Below are positions 8,596 to 18,776 of a stretch of 64,000 nucleotides of DNA, one piece after another (the first letter of the stretch is position 1; the number at the start of each line of letters is the position of its first letter). Origin of the DNA: an uncultured Pseudoteredinibacter sp. (GTDB lineage Bacteria; Pseudomonadota; Gammaproteobacteria; Pseudomonadales; Cellvibrionaceae); the NCBI RefSeq assembly GCF_947502065.1, contig NZ_CANMYE010000011.1, forward strand, positions 1 to 64,000, in the 5' to 3' direction. The notes beneath the pieces are model-generated. The model searched no databases, was not told the DNA's origin, and was given only the letters and a program-made list of their open reading frames with translations. The translations under genes were made by a program, and so were the position numbers.

Positions 8596-10848
8596 TTATT
8601 CAATCACCTCAACGGAATCCACCTTTTGGAAACCTCTCGGCAATTTATTACCACGGCGGCCGCGTTCGCCTTTGTAATGCTCTAGATCGGCGACTTTCAT
8701 GCCTAGATGGCGTTTGCCGGAATAGATTTTTAGTTGCTGGCCTTTGCTGATAACCTGCACTGAAATTACAAACTCTTCGCGGGCTTGTACGCGCGCAGAA
8801 GGAATATTCATAATTTTATTGCCTTTACCACGAGCTAGTTCTGGCAGCTCGCTTAGCGGGAAGACTAGCATGCGGCCTTCGTTACTGATGGCGACAATTA
8901 ACTGCTCATCATCACTGGCTTGAATAGGCGTAGCCGATAATACGCGGCCACCTTTTGGCAAAGTGAGTGCGGCTTTACCGGCTTTGTTTTTGGTAAACAA
9001 ATCGCCCATATTGCCTACAAAGCCATAACCCGCATCGGATGCTAACAAAACTTTTTGCTTTGGATCACCGGTCATGGTGGAAACAAAAGTAGCGCCGCTC
9101 GGCGGGTTTAGGCGGCCAGAGATAGGCTCGCCCTGCCCTCGTGCTGATGGCAGAGTATGGGCTTGTAGTGCATAGCTTCGGCCCGTGCTATCAAGCAAGA
9201 TAACGTTTTGATTGGTTTTACCTTTGCAGGCCACTTTAAATTTGTCGCCGGCTTTGTAGTTCAAAGCAGCTGGATCGATATCGTGACCTTTGGCGGCGCG
9301 AATCCAGCCTTTTTCTGAAATCACGATTGTTACCGGATCGCTGCCTAGTAGATCGGTTTCGCTAAAGGCGGCCGCTTCGTCGCGAGCAACGATAGGCGAG
9401 CGACGATCATCACCGAATTCTTTAGCAGCCGCTTGCAGCTCTTTTTTCACCAAAGTTTTTAAACGGCGCGCACTGTCTAGAGTTTTATTAAGGTCGTCGC
9501 GCTCTTTCTCTAACGCTTCTTGCTCTTCCTTAATTTTCATTTCTTCCAAGCGGGCCAACTGGCGTAACTTGGTATCTAGAATGTATTCGGCTTGGGCTTC
9601 TACTAAATTGAAGCGCTCCATTAAGATGGGCTTGGGCTCATCTTCGGTGCGAATAATATGGATAACTTCATCCACATTTAAAAACACAATCATTAAAGCG
9701 GCCAAGCGTAGCAAACGCTCTTCCACTTTAGACAGGCGATACTGTAGACGGCGGCGAATGGTTACGGTACGGAAGCTCAACCACTCCGACAAAATCGTCT
9801 CGAGAGATTTAACACCCGGGCGGCCATCGATACCGATCATGTTCATATTTACACGATAGGTGCGCTCTAAATCGGTAGAGGCAAAAAGATGGCTCATCAT
9901 GGCATCGATATCGACGCGGTTTGAGCGCGGCACAATCACTAAGCGGGTTGGATTTTCGTGATCGGATTCATCACGTAAATCTGCCACCATGGGTAACTTT
10001 TTAGCCTGCATTTGTGCGGCGATTTGCTCTAGCACTTTGGCGCCACTCACTTGATGCGGCAGTGCGGTTACTACGATATCGCCATCTTGTTGTACCCATA
10101 CGGCGCGCATGCGCAAGCTGCCACGGCCGGTTTCGTACATTTTTTGCAGATCGGCCTTTGGGGTAATCAGCTCCGCTTCGGTAGGCATATCTGGGCCTTG
10201 CACAAATTCGCAAAGCTCGGCGGTGTTGGCGTTGGGGTTTTCCAGCTTGTGGATAGTGGCCTCTACTACCTCGCGCAGATTGTGCGGCGGAATATCGGTT
10301 GCCATACCTACGGCGATACCGGTGGTGCCGTTTAGTAGCACATTAGGTACCTGGGCTGGCATTACCGCCGGCTCGTCCATACTGCCATCGAAGTTAGGCA
10401 CCCAATCAACCGTACCTTGGCCTAGTTCGCTAAGCAGCACTTCTGAATATTTGGTGAGCTTCGATTCGGTGTATCGCATGGCCGCGAAGGATTTCGGGTC
10501 ATCTTGTGAGCCCCAGTTACCCTGGCCATCAACCAACGGGTAGCGATAACTAAATGGCTGGGCCATTAGCACCATGGCTTCATAAGCGGCCGAATCACCG
10601 TGCGGGTGAAACTTACCGATAACATCACCCACGGTACGGGCTGATTTTTTGTACTTAGCGCTGGCCTTTAGGCCCAGCTCGCTCATGGCGTAAACAATTC
10701 GGCGCTGCACCGGCTTTAAGCCGTCACCCACATTGGGTAGGGCGCGATCGAGAATTACGTACATGGAGTAATCCAGGTAGGCCTTCTCGGTATATTCCTT
10801 TAGGGAGATGCGTTCATCCGCATCTTGAACTCCAACTAAATCTGACAT
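8596..10848 (-). CDS. parC: DNA topoisomerase IV subunit A
   Basis: The 750-residue product (start at 10848, after TAGGAA; the ATG at 10893 has no such site) is ParC, the DNA breakage-rejoining subunit that decatenates daughter chromosomes with ParE. The N-terminal domain contains LDRALPNVGDGLKPVQRRI, the quinolone region HPHGDSAAYEAM with wild-type-like Ser and Glu, and the catalytic Tyr in AAMRYTESKL. A coiled-coil region lies at about 420-470 and the C-terminal beta-pinwheel follows. parE is not adjacent here. The gene ends at the shared terminator at 8535-8571. Confidence 0.97.
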   Translation of the reverse strand: MSDLVGVQDADERISLKEYTEKAYLDYSMYVILDRALPNVGDGLKPVQRRIVYAMSELGLKASAKYKKSARTVGDVIGKFHPHGDSAAYEAMVLMAQPFSYRYPLVDGQGNWGSQDDPKSFAAMRYTESKLTKYSEVLLSELGQGTVDWVPNFDGSMDEPAVMPAQVPNVLLNGTTGIAVGMATDIPPHNLREVVEATIHKLENPNANTAELCEFVQGPDMPTEAELITPKADLQKMYETGRGSLRMRAVWVQQDGDIVVTALPHQVSGAKVLEQIAAQMQAKKLPMVADLRDESDHENPTRLVIVPRSNRVDIDAMMSHLFASTDLERTYRVNMNMIGIDGRPGVKSLETILSEWLSFRTVTIRRRLQYRLSKVEERLLRLAALMIVFLNVDEVIHIIRTEDEPKPILMERFNLVEAQAEYILDTKLRQLARLEEMKIKEEQEALEKERDDLNKTLDSARRLKTLVKKELQAAAKEFGDDRRSPIVARDEAAAFSETDLLGSDPVTIVISEKGWIRAAKGHDIDPAALNYKAGDKFKVACKGKTNQNVILLDSTGRSYALQAHTLPSARGQGEPISGRLNPPSGATFVSTMTGDPKQKVLLASDAGYGFVGNMGDLFTKNKAGKAALTLPKGGRVLSATPIQASDDEQLIVAISNEGRMLVFPLSELPELARGKGNKIMNIPSARVQAREEFVISVQVISKGQQLKIYSGKRHLGMKVADLEHYKGERGRRGNKLPRGFQKVDSVEVIE

Positions 10849-10946
10849 GCCATTTCCTACAGTCTTCTTGGCGTAAAACGGGCTTTGTATCAAATGCCGA
10901 GGGCGGCGGCAAATAAGCCTATTAAATCGTGCTAATTTTGATCAAT

Positions 10947-11660
10947 TTATACCCGCTGCTGGGGTAAAAAGCTGGTATCCATAAAATAGACATCAGGCTT
11001 TTGCTTGTTTACCAATACAGTGATCAGCTGCTTGGGACTTATGAACCCTGTTGGATCGAAACCCAGGGCATCGCTGCGATAGACATGTAACTGATTACTT
11101 TCACGCTCATGCCAGCGGGCGATAATAAAGAACTCCCTTTTGCCATTATCATCAATCTCGGCGGATTCTACGCGCTGGTATTCGGCCATTACCGGCATTC
11201 CTTGGCGCATTAAGTGCTCGACATTATGGCGACGGCGCCACACTAAAAATAGCGGGATCACCCCCACCAGTAAAAATATCGAGCCCATCACCGAGATTAA
11301 GGTCGGGCCAAACCATAAGCCCATAAAGCTATCGATGCGGGCATCTAAAGGGTTCGCCGGATCGAACAATACCTGCACCTTTTCACCAACACTATAAGCC
11401 GGTGGATTGGAACTGGTGCTGCTGATCACATTGTAGCGCTGGCCATCTGCTATAAAGCTGTACTTGGGCGCATAGGTGGTGGAATCGGAGCCGCGATTGG
11501 CCACCATCTCTACCACTTCACCTTCAACAGCTTGGGCACGCTCTTTAAAGCTAAAGGTTTTTTGCGCCCAAAGGCCAGCACCCATCAGCATTAAAAAGCC
11601 GATCATTGAAAAAACAACGCCGACTATGCCTAGCCCTTTCGAGTTAGATTTATTGGACAT
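10947..11660 (-). CDS. DUF3592-family membrane protein
   Basis: The 237-residue product starts at the ATG at 11660 (AGGA upstream, 5 bp after the stop of the preceding gene). It has an N-terminal membrane helix (about 9-33), an extracytoplasmic domain with the DUF3592 pattern (VEGEVVEM, YAPKYSFIADGQRYNV, YSVGEKVQVLFDPANP) and a second helix near 120-145, then a cytoplasmic tail. The function of DUF3592 proteins is unknown. The spacing implies co-transcription with the CehA-like hydrolase. Confidence 0.8.
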   Translation of the reverse strand: MSNKSNSKGLGIVGVVFSMIGFLMLMGAGLWAQKTFSFKERAQAVEGEVVEMVANRGSDSTTYAPKYSFIADGQRYNVISSTSSNPPAYSVGEKVQVLFDPANPLDARIDSFMGLWFGPTLISVMGSIFLLVGVIPLFLVWRRRHNVEHLMRQGMPVMAEYQRVESAEIDDNGKREFFIIARWHERESNQLHVYRSDALGFDPTGFISPKQLITVLVNKQKPDVYFMDTSFLPQQRV

Positions 11661-11664
11661 ACTG

Positions 11665-14325
11665 CTATAATCCTGGAGCCTGCCACTTGCCATCGTTATC
11701 TGCATCTACATAAATTGGGTTAGTAAATGCAAATGGCGGCATAACCGGAACAATATCAGCGAATAAGCCTTTACGATCACCTTCCACTTCTACTGTAACA
11801 AAGCTATCTTTATCAAAACTTAATGGCAGCATATTTTCCTGCCCCTTAACGATGGGCATTTGCTGATAGAGCTCACCATTGATATACACCCGCAAGGTGT
11901 GCACATCGATCCACTGCGCCGCGTTTACCGTTAAGTTTAATACCGCCTCTTTTGCGGTTAGGGTTTGTCCCATTAAGGCTTGCTTGTCGCCCTGCTTTAA
12001 GGCGATATCAATTAATGGGCCCGTGGTGCCGTAAATATTGCCACCTTTAATGCCCGCCACAAAATCGTCTTGATCAAAAGCCTTAACATCATCGTTCTGC
12101 ATATAGATGAGCGTGCGCGGCTCTAATACCACCTCACCAAAAGCCTGGCCATGGGAATCACTGGTGGCCGTGCCTACCAATTTTATGCCCTGCTTTAAGA
12201 ACGCAAACCAATCTTTGCGCAGCTGCTCATAGGAATGCAGCCCAGCACCGGTACCATTAATAAGTTCGATGGCATCGAAGTCGATATCGCGCACGCCCGT
12301 CTCAGGATCTTTTTCGATCAGGCTGCTATTTTGCTCGGCCGTTAATGGCTGGCTTGGATCATGGCCACGGCCATCTAGCAGGTGCACTAAATAACTTTCG
12401 TTATAACGCTGGCTGCCCGGCTCGGCTTTTTCTTCGGGGTTGTAGATTACCCTTGGGTGATTAAGCTGCATGACGGCTTTAGGATCACTCTTTCTTACCG
12501 CTGCGATCACATCACGCCAGCGCTTATTTTCATGGGCTGGGGCACCGCTGCGGTACTGGCCAAGCTGAGGCTTTAACGGGAAGGCATTGGCATGACCCAG
12601 GGTATGAGGTGCCGCTTCGCTTTGTACTAGGCCGGTAATTTCTGTACCGGTAACTGTCGCTAAACGCTCAGTTAAACCTAACTCGGCAATATCGCGGTTG
12701 TAGTCATAAATGGTTTCATGCTCGGTAGCTACCAATACCTCACCACCTTGGGCGATATAGCTTCGAATACGCTGCTCTTGCGGGTAGCTATTATCGAAGC
12801 TTGGTGCAGCATGGGTATGTAAATCCGCATGCACGTAATTGGGCGTGCTCACCTCTAAGCTAGGCGTTTGAATCGTTAGCTTATTGTCTTTGCCAGCTTC
12901 TACATTTAGCTTGACTGCATGAGCTGAATACTCTGGCCCACGACTGGCAATCACTCGATAGCGGCCGGGCTCTAAGCTCACCGTTTTGGGATCGGATTCC
13001 GTACCGGCCAACATAATATCGATAACTTTTTCTTCATGCTTGCCGCTAGCTACAAAACCAAATACCTGACGCGAAAAATCTATCGCCTGACCGTCTTCGG
13101 CAAAAAAGCTTAGGCGCATGGTTTGGCCTTGGGGCAGTTGTAGATCCGCACGGGCCGCTAATTCTGGCTTAATAATTTTTTGATCACTAGGCAAGCTTAT
13201 GGCGCTTTCGGCCAACACTCGATTACGCTCTTGTACGCGCAATAGATACTGGCCTTTAGGGGCGTGCACCGCAGCAATGCCGTTACTATCGCTCATGGCG
13301 TGATTGATTACCGCGCCGTCTTCAGCGCGTTGTAAAAATACCGATAAGCCAGGCCCTGGCAACTGCACTTTAATGGCGGGCTCGCTCGCCCAGTATTGAT
13401 TAAGGATGGAAGCGGCATCGCGGCCCGAGGCCAAGCTGATCTCGTTTTCCACTACCAAGGTTTCGCCCACATCCAAATCGGCAATTTGGGTTTCTAATAA
13501 TTTAAGCGGATCTAAAAAAGCGCCTTCACTATCGAAGAAAAAGGTATCAGTAAAAGTAAGCGCCGCCGAGTAAGAATCGGTTACGCCCACAAAGCTTGGC
13601 ATGGGGGTTTTCTGATTATCTTCAGATAGCAGGTAGGCGTTCTTAATATGCTGGCCATATACCATTGGATTCTTGCCAGCATCGGGCAAGCTCAGAACCA
13701 TATCGACACCTAATAGGCCATCTAAATCATCCAGCAGGCCGCTAGGTAGTGATTTGTGCTGGTAACCCGGTGATGGCCCGGTGCCGTTTAAAGAAGTACT
13801 AAAAACTTTATTGCCGCGATTTAAATTCACCACACCAAAGGCTGCAGCATCAGAGCCATCGACTTCTTGTTTGTGGGTGAGCTCGGTAGTGAGCTGCAAC
13901 TTATCGCCATTGGCTTCGTTAAACTCATAACTAACCTTAAGCTCAAAACCGCCATGTGTTGCCCAACCCAATACGCGGGCGTAGCCGTCGCCCTGCTCGG
14001 CTTTCATGGTGTGAAAGACCGGTGAGCTGGTGCCGCTTAGATTGATAGCAAAATACAATTGCCCAAAACCTTCGCCCGCTTTGTCGCAAAAGCCGAAATC
14101 GGTAAGGTAGCCACCTGTTGCGGCCAGCTCGCCCTCGTGATCGACATTGGAAACTACCGCACAGACCTGGCCATTACTTAACTGCCAATCGCCCAAGCCG
14201 CCCCAGGCCATATCGCCCGAAACACGTATTTGCTTGGCATCGCTGATCTGCTGCGCCTGATACTCCCCCCAACACATAGGTGTTATTAACAGTAATGGCA
14301 GTAATTTGCCCAGTCGTGATCTCAT
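11665..14325 (-). CDS. CehA/McbA-family metallohydrolase (PHP domain), exported
   Basis: The 886-residue product has a signal peptide (about residues 1-20), a long N-terminal beta-rich region and a C-terminal PHP-type metal hydrolase domain. Metal-ligand motifs visible are HADLHTHAAP (about residue 500), ATEHE shortly after, MQLNHPR, and TSDSH (about 723). CehA and McbA hydrolyse the ester or carbamate carbaryl, and the wider family acts on phosphate or carboxylic esters; the natural substrate here is unknown. It is predicted periplasmic. It is the first gene of a two-gene operon and divergent from the acetolactate-synthase-type gene. Confidence 0.82.
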   Translation of the reverse strand: MRSRLGKLLPLLLITPMCWGEYQAQQISDAKQIRVSGDMAWGGLGDWQLSNGQVCAVVSNVDHEGELAATGGYLTDFGFCDKAGEGFGQLYFAINLSGTSSPVFHTMKAEQGDGYARVLGWATHGGFELKVSYEFNEANGDKLQLTTELTHKQEVDGSDAAAFGVVNLNRGNKVFSTSLNGTGPSPGYQHKSLPSGLLDDLDGLLGVDMVLSLPDAGKNPMVYGQHIKNAYLLSEDNQKTPMPSFVGVTDSYSAALTFTDTFFFDSEGAFLDPLKLLETQIADLDVGETLVVENEISLASGRDAASILNQYWASEPAIKVQLPGPGLSVFLQRAEDGAVINHAMSDSNGIAAVHAPKGQYLLRVQERNRVLAESAISLPSDQKIIKPELAARADLQLPQGQTMRLSFFAEDGQAIDFSRQVFGFVASGKHEEKVIDIMLAGTESDPKTVSLEPGRYRVIASRGPEYSAHAVKLNVEAGKDNKLTIQTPSLEVSTPNYVHADLHTHAAPSFDNSYPQEQRIRSYIAQGGEVLVATEHETIYDYNRDIAELGLTERLATVTGTEITGLVQSEAAPHTLGHANAFPLKPQLGQYRSGAPAHENKRWRDVIAAVRKSDPKAVMQLNHPRVIYNPEEKAEPGSQRYNESYLVHLLDGRGHDPSQPLTAEQNSSLIEKDPETGVRDIDFDAIELINGTGAGLHSYEQLRKDWFAFLKQGIKLVGTATSDSHGQAFGEVVLEPRTLIYMQNDDVKAFDQDDFVAGIKGGNIYGTTGPLIDIALKQGDKQALMGQTLTAKEAVLNLTVNAAQWIDVHTLRVYINGELYQQMPIVKGQENMLPLSFDKDSFVTVEVEGDRKGLFADIVPVMPPFAFTNPIYVDADNDGKWQAPGL

Positions 14326-14670
14326 GTTTTGTCTCTTGTTCTTGTAGTGTGCTTGTTGTGCTTCTTATTAGTATTTCGCGATCTTTGGCTAAGTTCGCCG
14401 ATCTTGGTCCAATCCCCTATTGTGACAGCTAGATCGCAGCAACTCTATAGCCAAGGCTGCCTTATAGGGCACGGCCTTATAAGTAGTTTCAGGCGCCAAT
14501 ATTACGGACAGATGAGGGTCAGCGCTATAACAGTCATAAATTTTGGCAAATGTGCAGAACAGCTCACATAGTCTATGCTTGAACAGTAAACAAATCGTCT
14601 TAAGCTGAGCCCTAGTAGCAAGATAACTTACTTTTAAGAAGCTCGCTCAATCCAATAGGAGAATCGCGCC
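14326..14670. other. Divergent intergenic region
   Basis: 345 bp between the CehA-like gene (minus) and the acetolactate-synthase-type gene (plus). It carries an AGGAG ribosome-binding site just before 14671. No RNA gene or operator could be recognised. A small open frame at 14329-14571 is not supported. Confidence 0.6.
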
Positions 14671-16329
14671 ATGAAAGCATCAGATCTGATGGTCCAATGC
14701 CTGGAAGAAGAAGGAATCGAGTATATCTTTGGTGTTCCCGGTGAAGAGAATGCCGATTTTATGATGTCTTTGGAGAAATCCGAGAAGATCAAATTTATTC
14801 TAACCCGGCACGAGCAGGGCGCGGCCTTTATGGCAGAGATCTACGGGCGATTAACCGGTAACCCAGCCGGCTGTTTGGGCACCCTAGGCCCAGGCGCCAC
14901 CAATTTAATTACCGGCGTAGCGGATTCCAATATGGACCGCGCGCCAATGCTAGTACTTACCGGCCAGGGCGCCTCAACCCGCCTACACAAAGAATCCCAT
15001 CAGGTAATGGATGTAGTGGGCATGTTTGAGCCCGTGACCAAGTGGGCCACTACCGTATGGCACCCAGAGAATATTCCTGAGATTGTACGTAAGGCGGTAC
15101 GTCTGGCCCGCACTGAAAAACCGGGCGCCGTGCATATCGAGCTACCCGAAGATATCGCCAAGCTACCCGTCGATAAGGCGCCGCTTACCGTACGCAAGGC
15201 TCGCCGCCCAGTGCCTGCCGATAAGATTATGGATCAGGCCTTTGAGCAAATTAAAAACGCCAAGCGCCCCATCATTATTGCGGGTAATGGTTGTATACGC
15301 ACCCGCGCTTCCAAGCAGTTGCGTCTTTTATGTGAGAAAACCGGCATCGGTGTAGTGAGCACCTTTATGGCCAAAGGCTGTGTGGATATGGATGCCGATT
15401 ACTGTCTATATACTATTGGCCTCGGCGCCAAAGATATTCCAGCCTGCGCTGTTGATGCGGCCGACCTGGTGATCACTCTAGGTTACGATATGGTGGAATA
15501 CCATCCAAAACTTTGGAATGGCGATCAAAGCAAAAACATTTTGCATATCGATTTCCTACCGGCTGAAATCGACGAGCACTATCATCCAGAAACTGAAGTA
15601 GTGGGCGACTTGGCCCACGCCCTATGGATGCTAAACGAGCGCATTGATGCTCACGGCGGCGACAAGCTCGATTTCGATTTAAGCCAACAAGCTGCTGTAC
15701 GCCGCGATATGAGCGAAGAGCTTGCTAAACATAAGGACGATGACACCGAAGGTTCGATTCGCCCGCAAAAAGCGCTATGGGATGCTCGCGCGGTAATGGG
15801 CCCTAATGATATTGCACTGAGTGATGTGGGCGCCCACAAAATGTGGATTGCTCGTCATTTCCAGTGTAACGAGCCCAACACCTGTTTAATCCCCAATGGC
15901 TTCTGCTCTATGGGCTTTGCTTTACCTGGCGCTATTGCGGCCAGCATTGTGCACCCAGATCGCAATATCTTAGCCATCTCGGGTGACGCTGGCTTTATGA
16001 TGAACATGCAGGAAATGGAAACCGCTCGCCGATTAAATTTAAACCTTACCGTAATGGTATGGGACGATGGCGGCTACGGTTTAATTAAGTGGAAGCAAGA
16101 AAACGAATTTGGTAAACACACCGACTTGGATTTCGGCAACCCACACTGGGTACCACTGGCAGAATCTTTTGGCTGGCATGCACAGCGCGTGGATAACTCT
16201 CGCGATTTGCAAGGCGCCATTAAAAATGCCTTTGAAACCGATGGCCCAAGCTTAATCGTAATCCCTATTGATTACAGCGAAAATAAAAAGCTTACCGAGC
16301 GCTTGGGTGAGCTGACCTGTTCGATATAA
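14671..16329 (+). CDS. Acetolactate synthase-type ThDP enzyme, large subunit
   Basis: The 552-residue product has the three domains of a thiamine-diphosphate decarboxylase/ligase. The N-terminal domain carries the catalytic Glu48 in RHEQGAAF and GTLGPGATN; a central FAD/NAD-like domain follows; the C-terminal ThDP-binding motif begins GDAGFMMN (about 437) and ends VMVWDDGGYG. It most resembles acetolactate synthases that work without a regulatory subunit (pyruvate + pyruvate to 2-acetolactate). No small-subunit gene follows, so a catabolic or stand-alone role is more likely than branched-chain synthesis. Other ThDP carboligase activities cannot be excluded. A terminator follows at 16374. Confidence 0.85.
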   Translation: MKASDLMVQCLEEEGIEYIFGVPGEENADFMMSLEKSEKIKFILTRHEQGAAFMAEIYGRLTGNPAGCLGTLGPGATNLITGVADSNMDRAPMLVLTGQGASTRLHKESHQVMDVVGMFEPVTKWATTVWHPENIPEIVRKAVRLARTEKPGAVHIELPEDIAKLPVDKAPLTVRKARRPVPADKIMDQAFEQIKNAKRPIIIAGNGCIRTRASKQLRLLCEKTGIGVVSTFMAKGCVDMDADYCLYTIGLGAKDIPACAVDAADLVITLGYDMVEYHPKLWNGDQSKNILHIDFLPAEIDEHYHPETEVVGDLAHALWMLNERIDAHGGDKLDFDLSQQAAVRRDMSEELAKHKDDDTEGSIRPQKALWDARAVMGPNDIALSDVGAHKMWIARHFQCNEPNTCLIPNGFCSMGFALPGAIAASIVHPDRNILAISGDAGFMMNMQEMETARRLNLNLTVMVWDDGGYGLIKWKQENEFGKHTDLDFGNPHWVPLAESFGWHAQRVDNSRDLQGAIKNAFETDGPSLIVIPIDYSENKKLTERLGELTCSI

Positions 16330-16373
16330 GCTTATCAGTTTTATAGCCGCCTAAGGGCTGATAAAACAAGAAG

Positions 16374-16402
16374 GCCTGCTCATTTTTATGGGCAGGCTTT
16401 TT
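16374..16402 (+). terminator. Rho-independent terminator
   Basis: GCCTGC at 16374-16379 pairs with GCAGGC at 16392-16397, followed by a T run. It ends the acetolactate-synthase-type gene; with A-rich sequence on the other side it may also serve the converging AraC operon. Confidence 0.7.
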
Positions 16403-16448
16403 AGTATTCACAGCCTAAATTTCTTTATCACTTAGATTTCCTTATTGG

Positions 16449-17369
16449 CTAGCTTTCTTTATTGCTCAACACTACGGGCAAGCATATAGTCACCAACATG
16501 CCACCCTCCACCGGCTGCTGAACCGCTATCTCATCGCAAAGATAAGCTTCTTGATCTATTGCAAATTCGTTAAGCGATAGATAACGATAAATCGCTTCCC
16601 AAACCATTAGGTAACAAGCTTCTGATTCAACCACGACCATTGCCTGCAAGTAACTCCGCTCAGGCACACAGTAGTTCGCCAAATCTTTATCGGCTTCATA
16701 TCCCCAATAGTAATATACCGAGCTAGGGTCTGTGCAAGCATCCCAGGGCGAAAATACAAAAACCTTATCGCAACTCATCGGCAGATACTCTTTGCAGGCC
16801 GTGTAGATTTGAGATACCGATTGAATACTCGCCTCATGCAAGTAGAAGTGGCGCTCAGTTTTTTGCTCAACAGTAATCTTGATGCTGTCCAACAAAGAGT
16901 TATCCAGGCTTTCGGGAAAGTCTGGATGAGGTTGCCCGAGCTTTGGCAACAAGGAATGCCAAACATTCGCGCTCTGCTCGCTACACAACTGCCTAACATC
17001 GGAGGCACTTAAGCCCAACACTCTACGTAGAGCTTTTGCCAAAGCTTGCGAGGAGGAAAAACCAGATTCTAAAGCCACCTCGGTTACGCTCTTAGCGCTG
17101 AGCTGTAATTGACTGAGAGCGTATTGCAATCGAATTCTTCGCTGAAAGCTTCCAGGCCCCTCATTAAAAGCATTTTTAAATACATAATGAAAATGACTTG
17201 GTGATACCGCGCACTGCTGGGCCAGCCAGTTCCAGTCGATAGATTCGTTAAAGTTTTCACGAATCAAACGGGTCGCGGTGGCCATACGGCTTTGCCACTG
17301 GGGCTTTAAACCACCCAATAGGTGGTTCTCAGCCCCAAGCTGTAGCGGTTTAACGCTTAATGTATTCAT
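16449..17369 (-). CDS. AraC-family regulator with N-terminal HTH
   Basis: The 306-residue product has its AraC-type double helix-turn-helix near the N-terminus (about residues 30-130: LAQQCAVSPSHFHYVFK, then VTEVALESGFSSSQALAKALRRVLG). A C-terminal domain of about 150 residues resembles the GyrI/SOUL-like effector-binding fold. This order is that of Rob/SoxS-GyrI fusions, which bind small amphipathic ligands. It overlaps the DUF1501 gene by 4 bp and is last in the operon, so it may control that operon. The ligand is unknown. Confidence 0.85.
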   Translation of the reverse strand: MNTLSVKPLQLGAENHLLGGLKPQWQSRMATATRLIRENFNESIDWNWLAQQCAVSPSHFHYVFKNAFNEGPGSFQRRIRLQYALSQLQLSAKSVTEVALESGFSSSQALAKALRRVLGLSASDVRQLCSEQSANVWHSLLPKLGQPHPDFPESLDNSLLDSIKITVEQKTERHFYLHEASIQSVSQIYTACKEYLPMSCDKVFVFSPWDACTDPSSVYYYWGYEADKDLANYCVPERSYLQAMVVVESEACYLMVWEAIYRYLSLNEFAIDQEAYLCDEIAVQQPVEGGMLVTICLPVVLSNKES

Positions 17370-18775
17370 AGATTATTTAAAAGGTCTAGGCGCGGCCAAT
17401 CTTCACCGCTCGAACTATCCGCTGCAAAATTTTTCAGATTAGGGAACAACTTAGGAATGTCACTTTCCTGCACCCCAAACCACATAGACAGCTGGGCGAA
17501 CAGTACATCGGTAGGCAAAGTCGGTATTAGCACACCGCCACCTACATCAAGCGGGTTTTTATCACCTAGGGAGAGTGCCGGGTAATCTCCCAGCACCTGC
17601 CCACCTTTAACGGCATCACCCATTACCATACAGTGACCGCCCCAGCCGTGATCGCTACCATTACCATTTGATGTCAATGTACGACCAAAATCAGAGCCCG
17701 TGAAACATAAAACGTTTTCTGACAAGCCAAGCAAGTCTATAGCCTGCTGAAATTCACCCATAGCTTTACTCAACACGCGCAGCATGCGGGCCTGACTATT
17801 AAGCAGATCATCGTGATGATCCCAGCCAATATAGCGCAGGAAGTAAGTCTGTTGAGGCAGGCCTAGCTCTTCAGTCGCCGCTATACTCTGTGCGACTTTC
17901 GCTAATTGCTTAGAAAGATCGCTATCGCTAAATTCAATAGGTAGGCTAATCTTTTCTACGGCATCTCGATATTTACGGTGCTGAAGCTGCGCCTCGCGGG
18001 TAATCGAAAGGTAGCTTTGCTTAAAAGGATCGCCAGCATAAGAAGTATTCAATACCGTTTCAAAACTGCGCAAGATGGCGCGATTTAGATCACTTTCTTC
18101 TTCATTAACGACTAAACCGACACTGCCAGAACCCGTAATAGAATAGTGGGTGCTACGGCGGCCGTTTTGCATGATATTGGAACCCGCCAATGAGATATTC
18201 ATTGGAATCTGATCGGCTTTTTTATCTGGCTGTAAGGCATCTGCAAAATAGCCAAACCAACCTTGCTGTACACGCAGATCGGGCCTTGATGTTTGCCAGT
18301 GTTTAAACTGATCAGCGTGGGACAGCAAACCTAACGGCACACGAGCACTGCGATCTAAAAATGCTTGCTTGTTCACAGGCTCGATAAGAGGCGCGATATT
18401 GGCCACGAACGATAATTTTTCTTGGCCAAATAATTCTGCCACTTCTGGCATCGAGGGGTGCAAAGCGAATTCTCGCCCTTCTTTATCGGCAAAGCCTTGC
18501 AAGGGCAATAAACTGTCTTTTGCAAGTGCAAGATTTGCGCGAGTCTTGGCATACTCACTGTAGTGCTTAGCAGAGTGTGGCACCAACATATTAAAACTGT
18601 CATTGCCGCCATCAAGCATAATGCACACGAGAGCACGCTTTTGCTTGTCAATATTTAGCGGTGGAACGCTTTGCGTGCTCACTTTAGGCAGTGAAAAGCT
18701 TGGCGCACTGGCCGCGGCCAAACTGGCAGCCATACTGCCCTGAACAAACTTGCGGCGCGTTAGATTCTTTAACAT
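17366..18775 (-). CDS. DUF1501 protein with Tat signal
   Basis: The 469-residue product begins with a twin-arginine signal (RRKFVQG, then an alanine-rich hydrophobic segment to about residue 28), so it is exported folded. The body matches DUF1501 (RALVCIMLDGGNDSFNMLVP, GSDFGRTLTSNGNGSDHGWGGH), a family related to alkaline phosphatase/sulfatase folds that lacks a proven activity in most members. DUF1501 and DUF1800 genes are habitually adjacent, which holds here (1 bp gap). Confidence 0.92.
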   Translation of the reverse strand: MLKNLTRRKFVQGSMAASLAAASAPSFSLPKVSTQSVPPLNIDKQKRALVCIMLDGGNDSFNMLVPHSAKHYSEYAKTRANLALAKDSLLPLQGFADKEGREFALHPSMPEVAELFGQEKLSFVANIAPLIEPVNKQAFLDRSARVPLGLLSHADQFKHWQTSRPDLRVQQGWFGYFADALQPDKKADQIPMNISLAGSNIMQNGRRSTHYSITGSGSVGLVVNEEESDLNRAILRSFETVLNTSYAGDPFKQSYLSITREAQLQHRKYRDAVEKISLPIEFSDSDLSKQLAKVAQSIAATEELGLPQQTYFLRYIGWDHHDDLLNSQARMLRVLSKAMGEFQQAIDLLGLSENVLCFTGSDFGRTLTSNGNGSDHGWGGHCMVMGDAVKGGQVLGDYPALSLGDKNPLDVGGGVLIPTLPTDVLFAQLSMWFGVQESDIPKLFPNLKNFAADSSSGEDWPRLDLLNNL

Positions 18776-18776
18776 C

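Noticed and set aside
14329..14571. 80-residue plus-strand frame between the CehA-like and acetolactate-type genes
   Set aside because: No homology pattern, and it starts inside the promoter region of the divergent gene.
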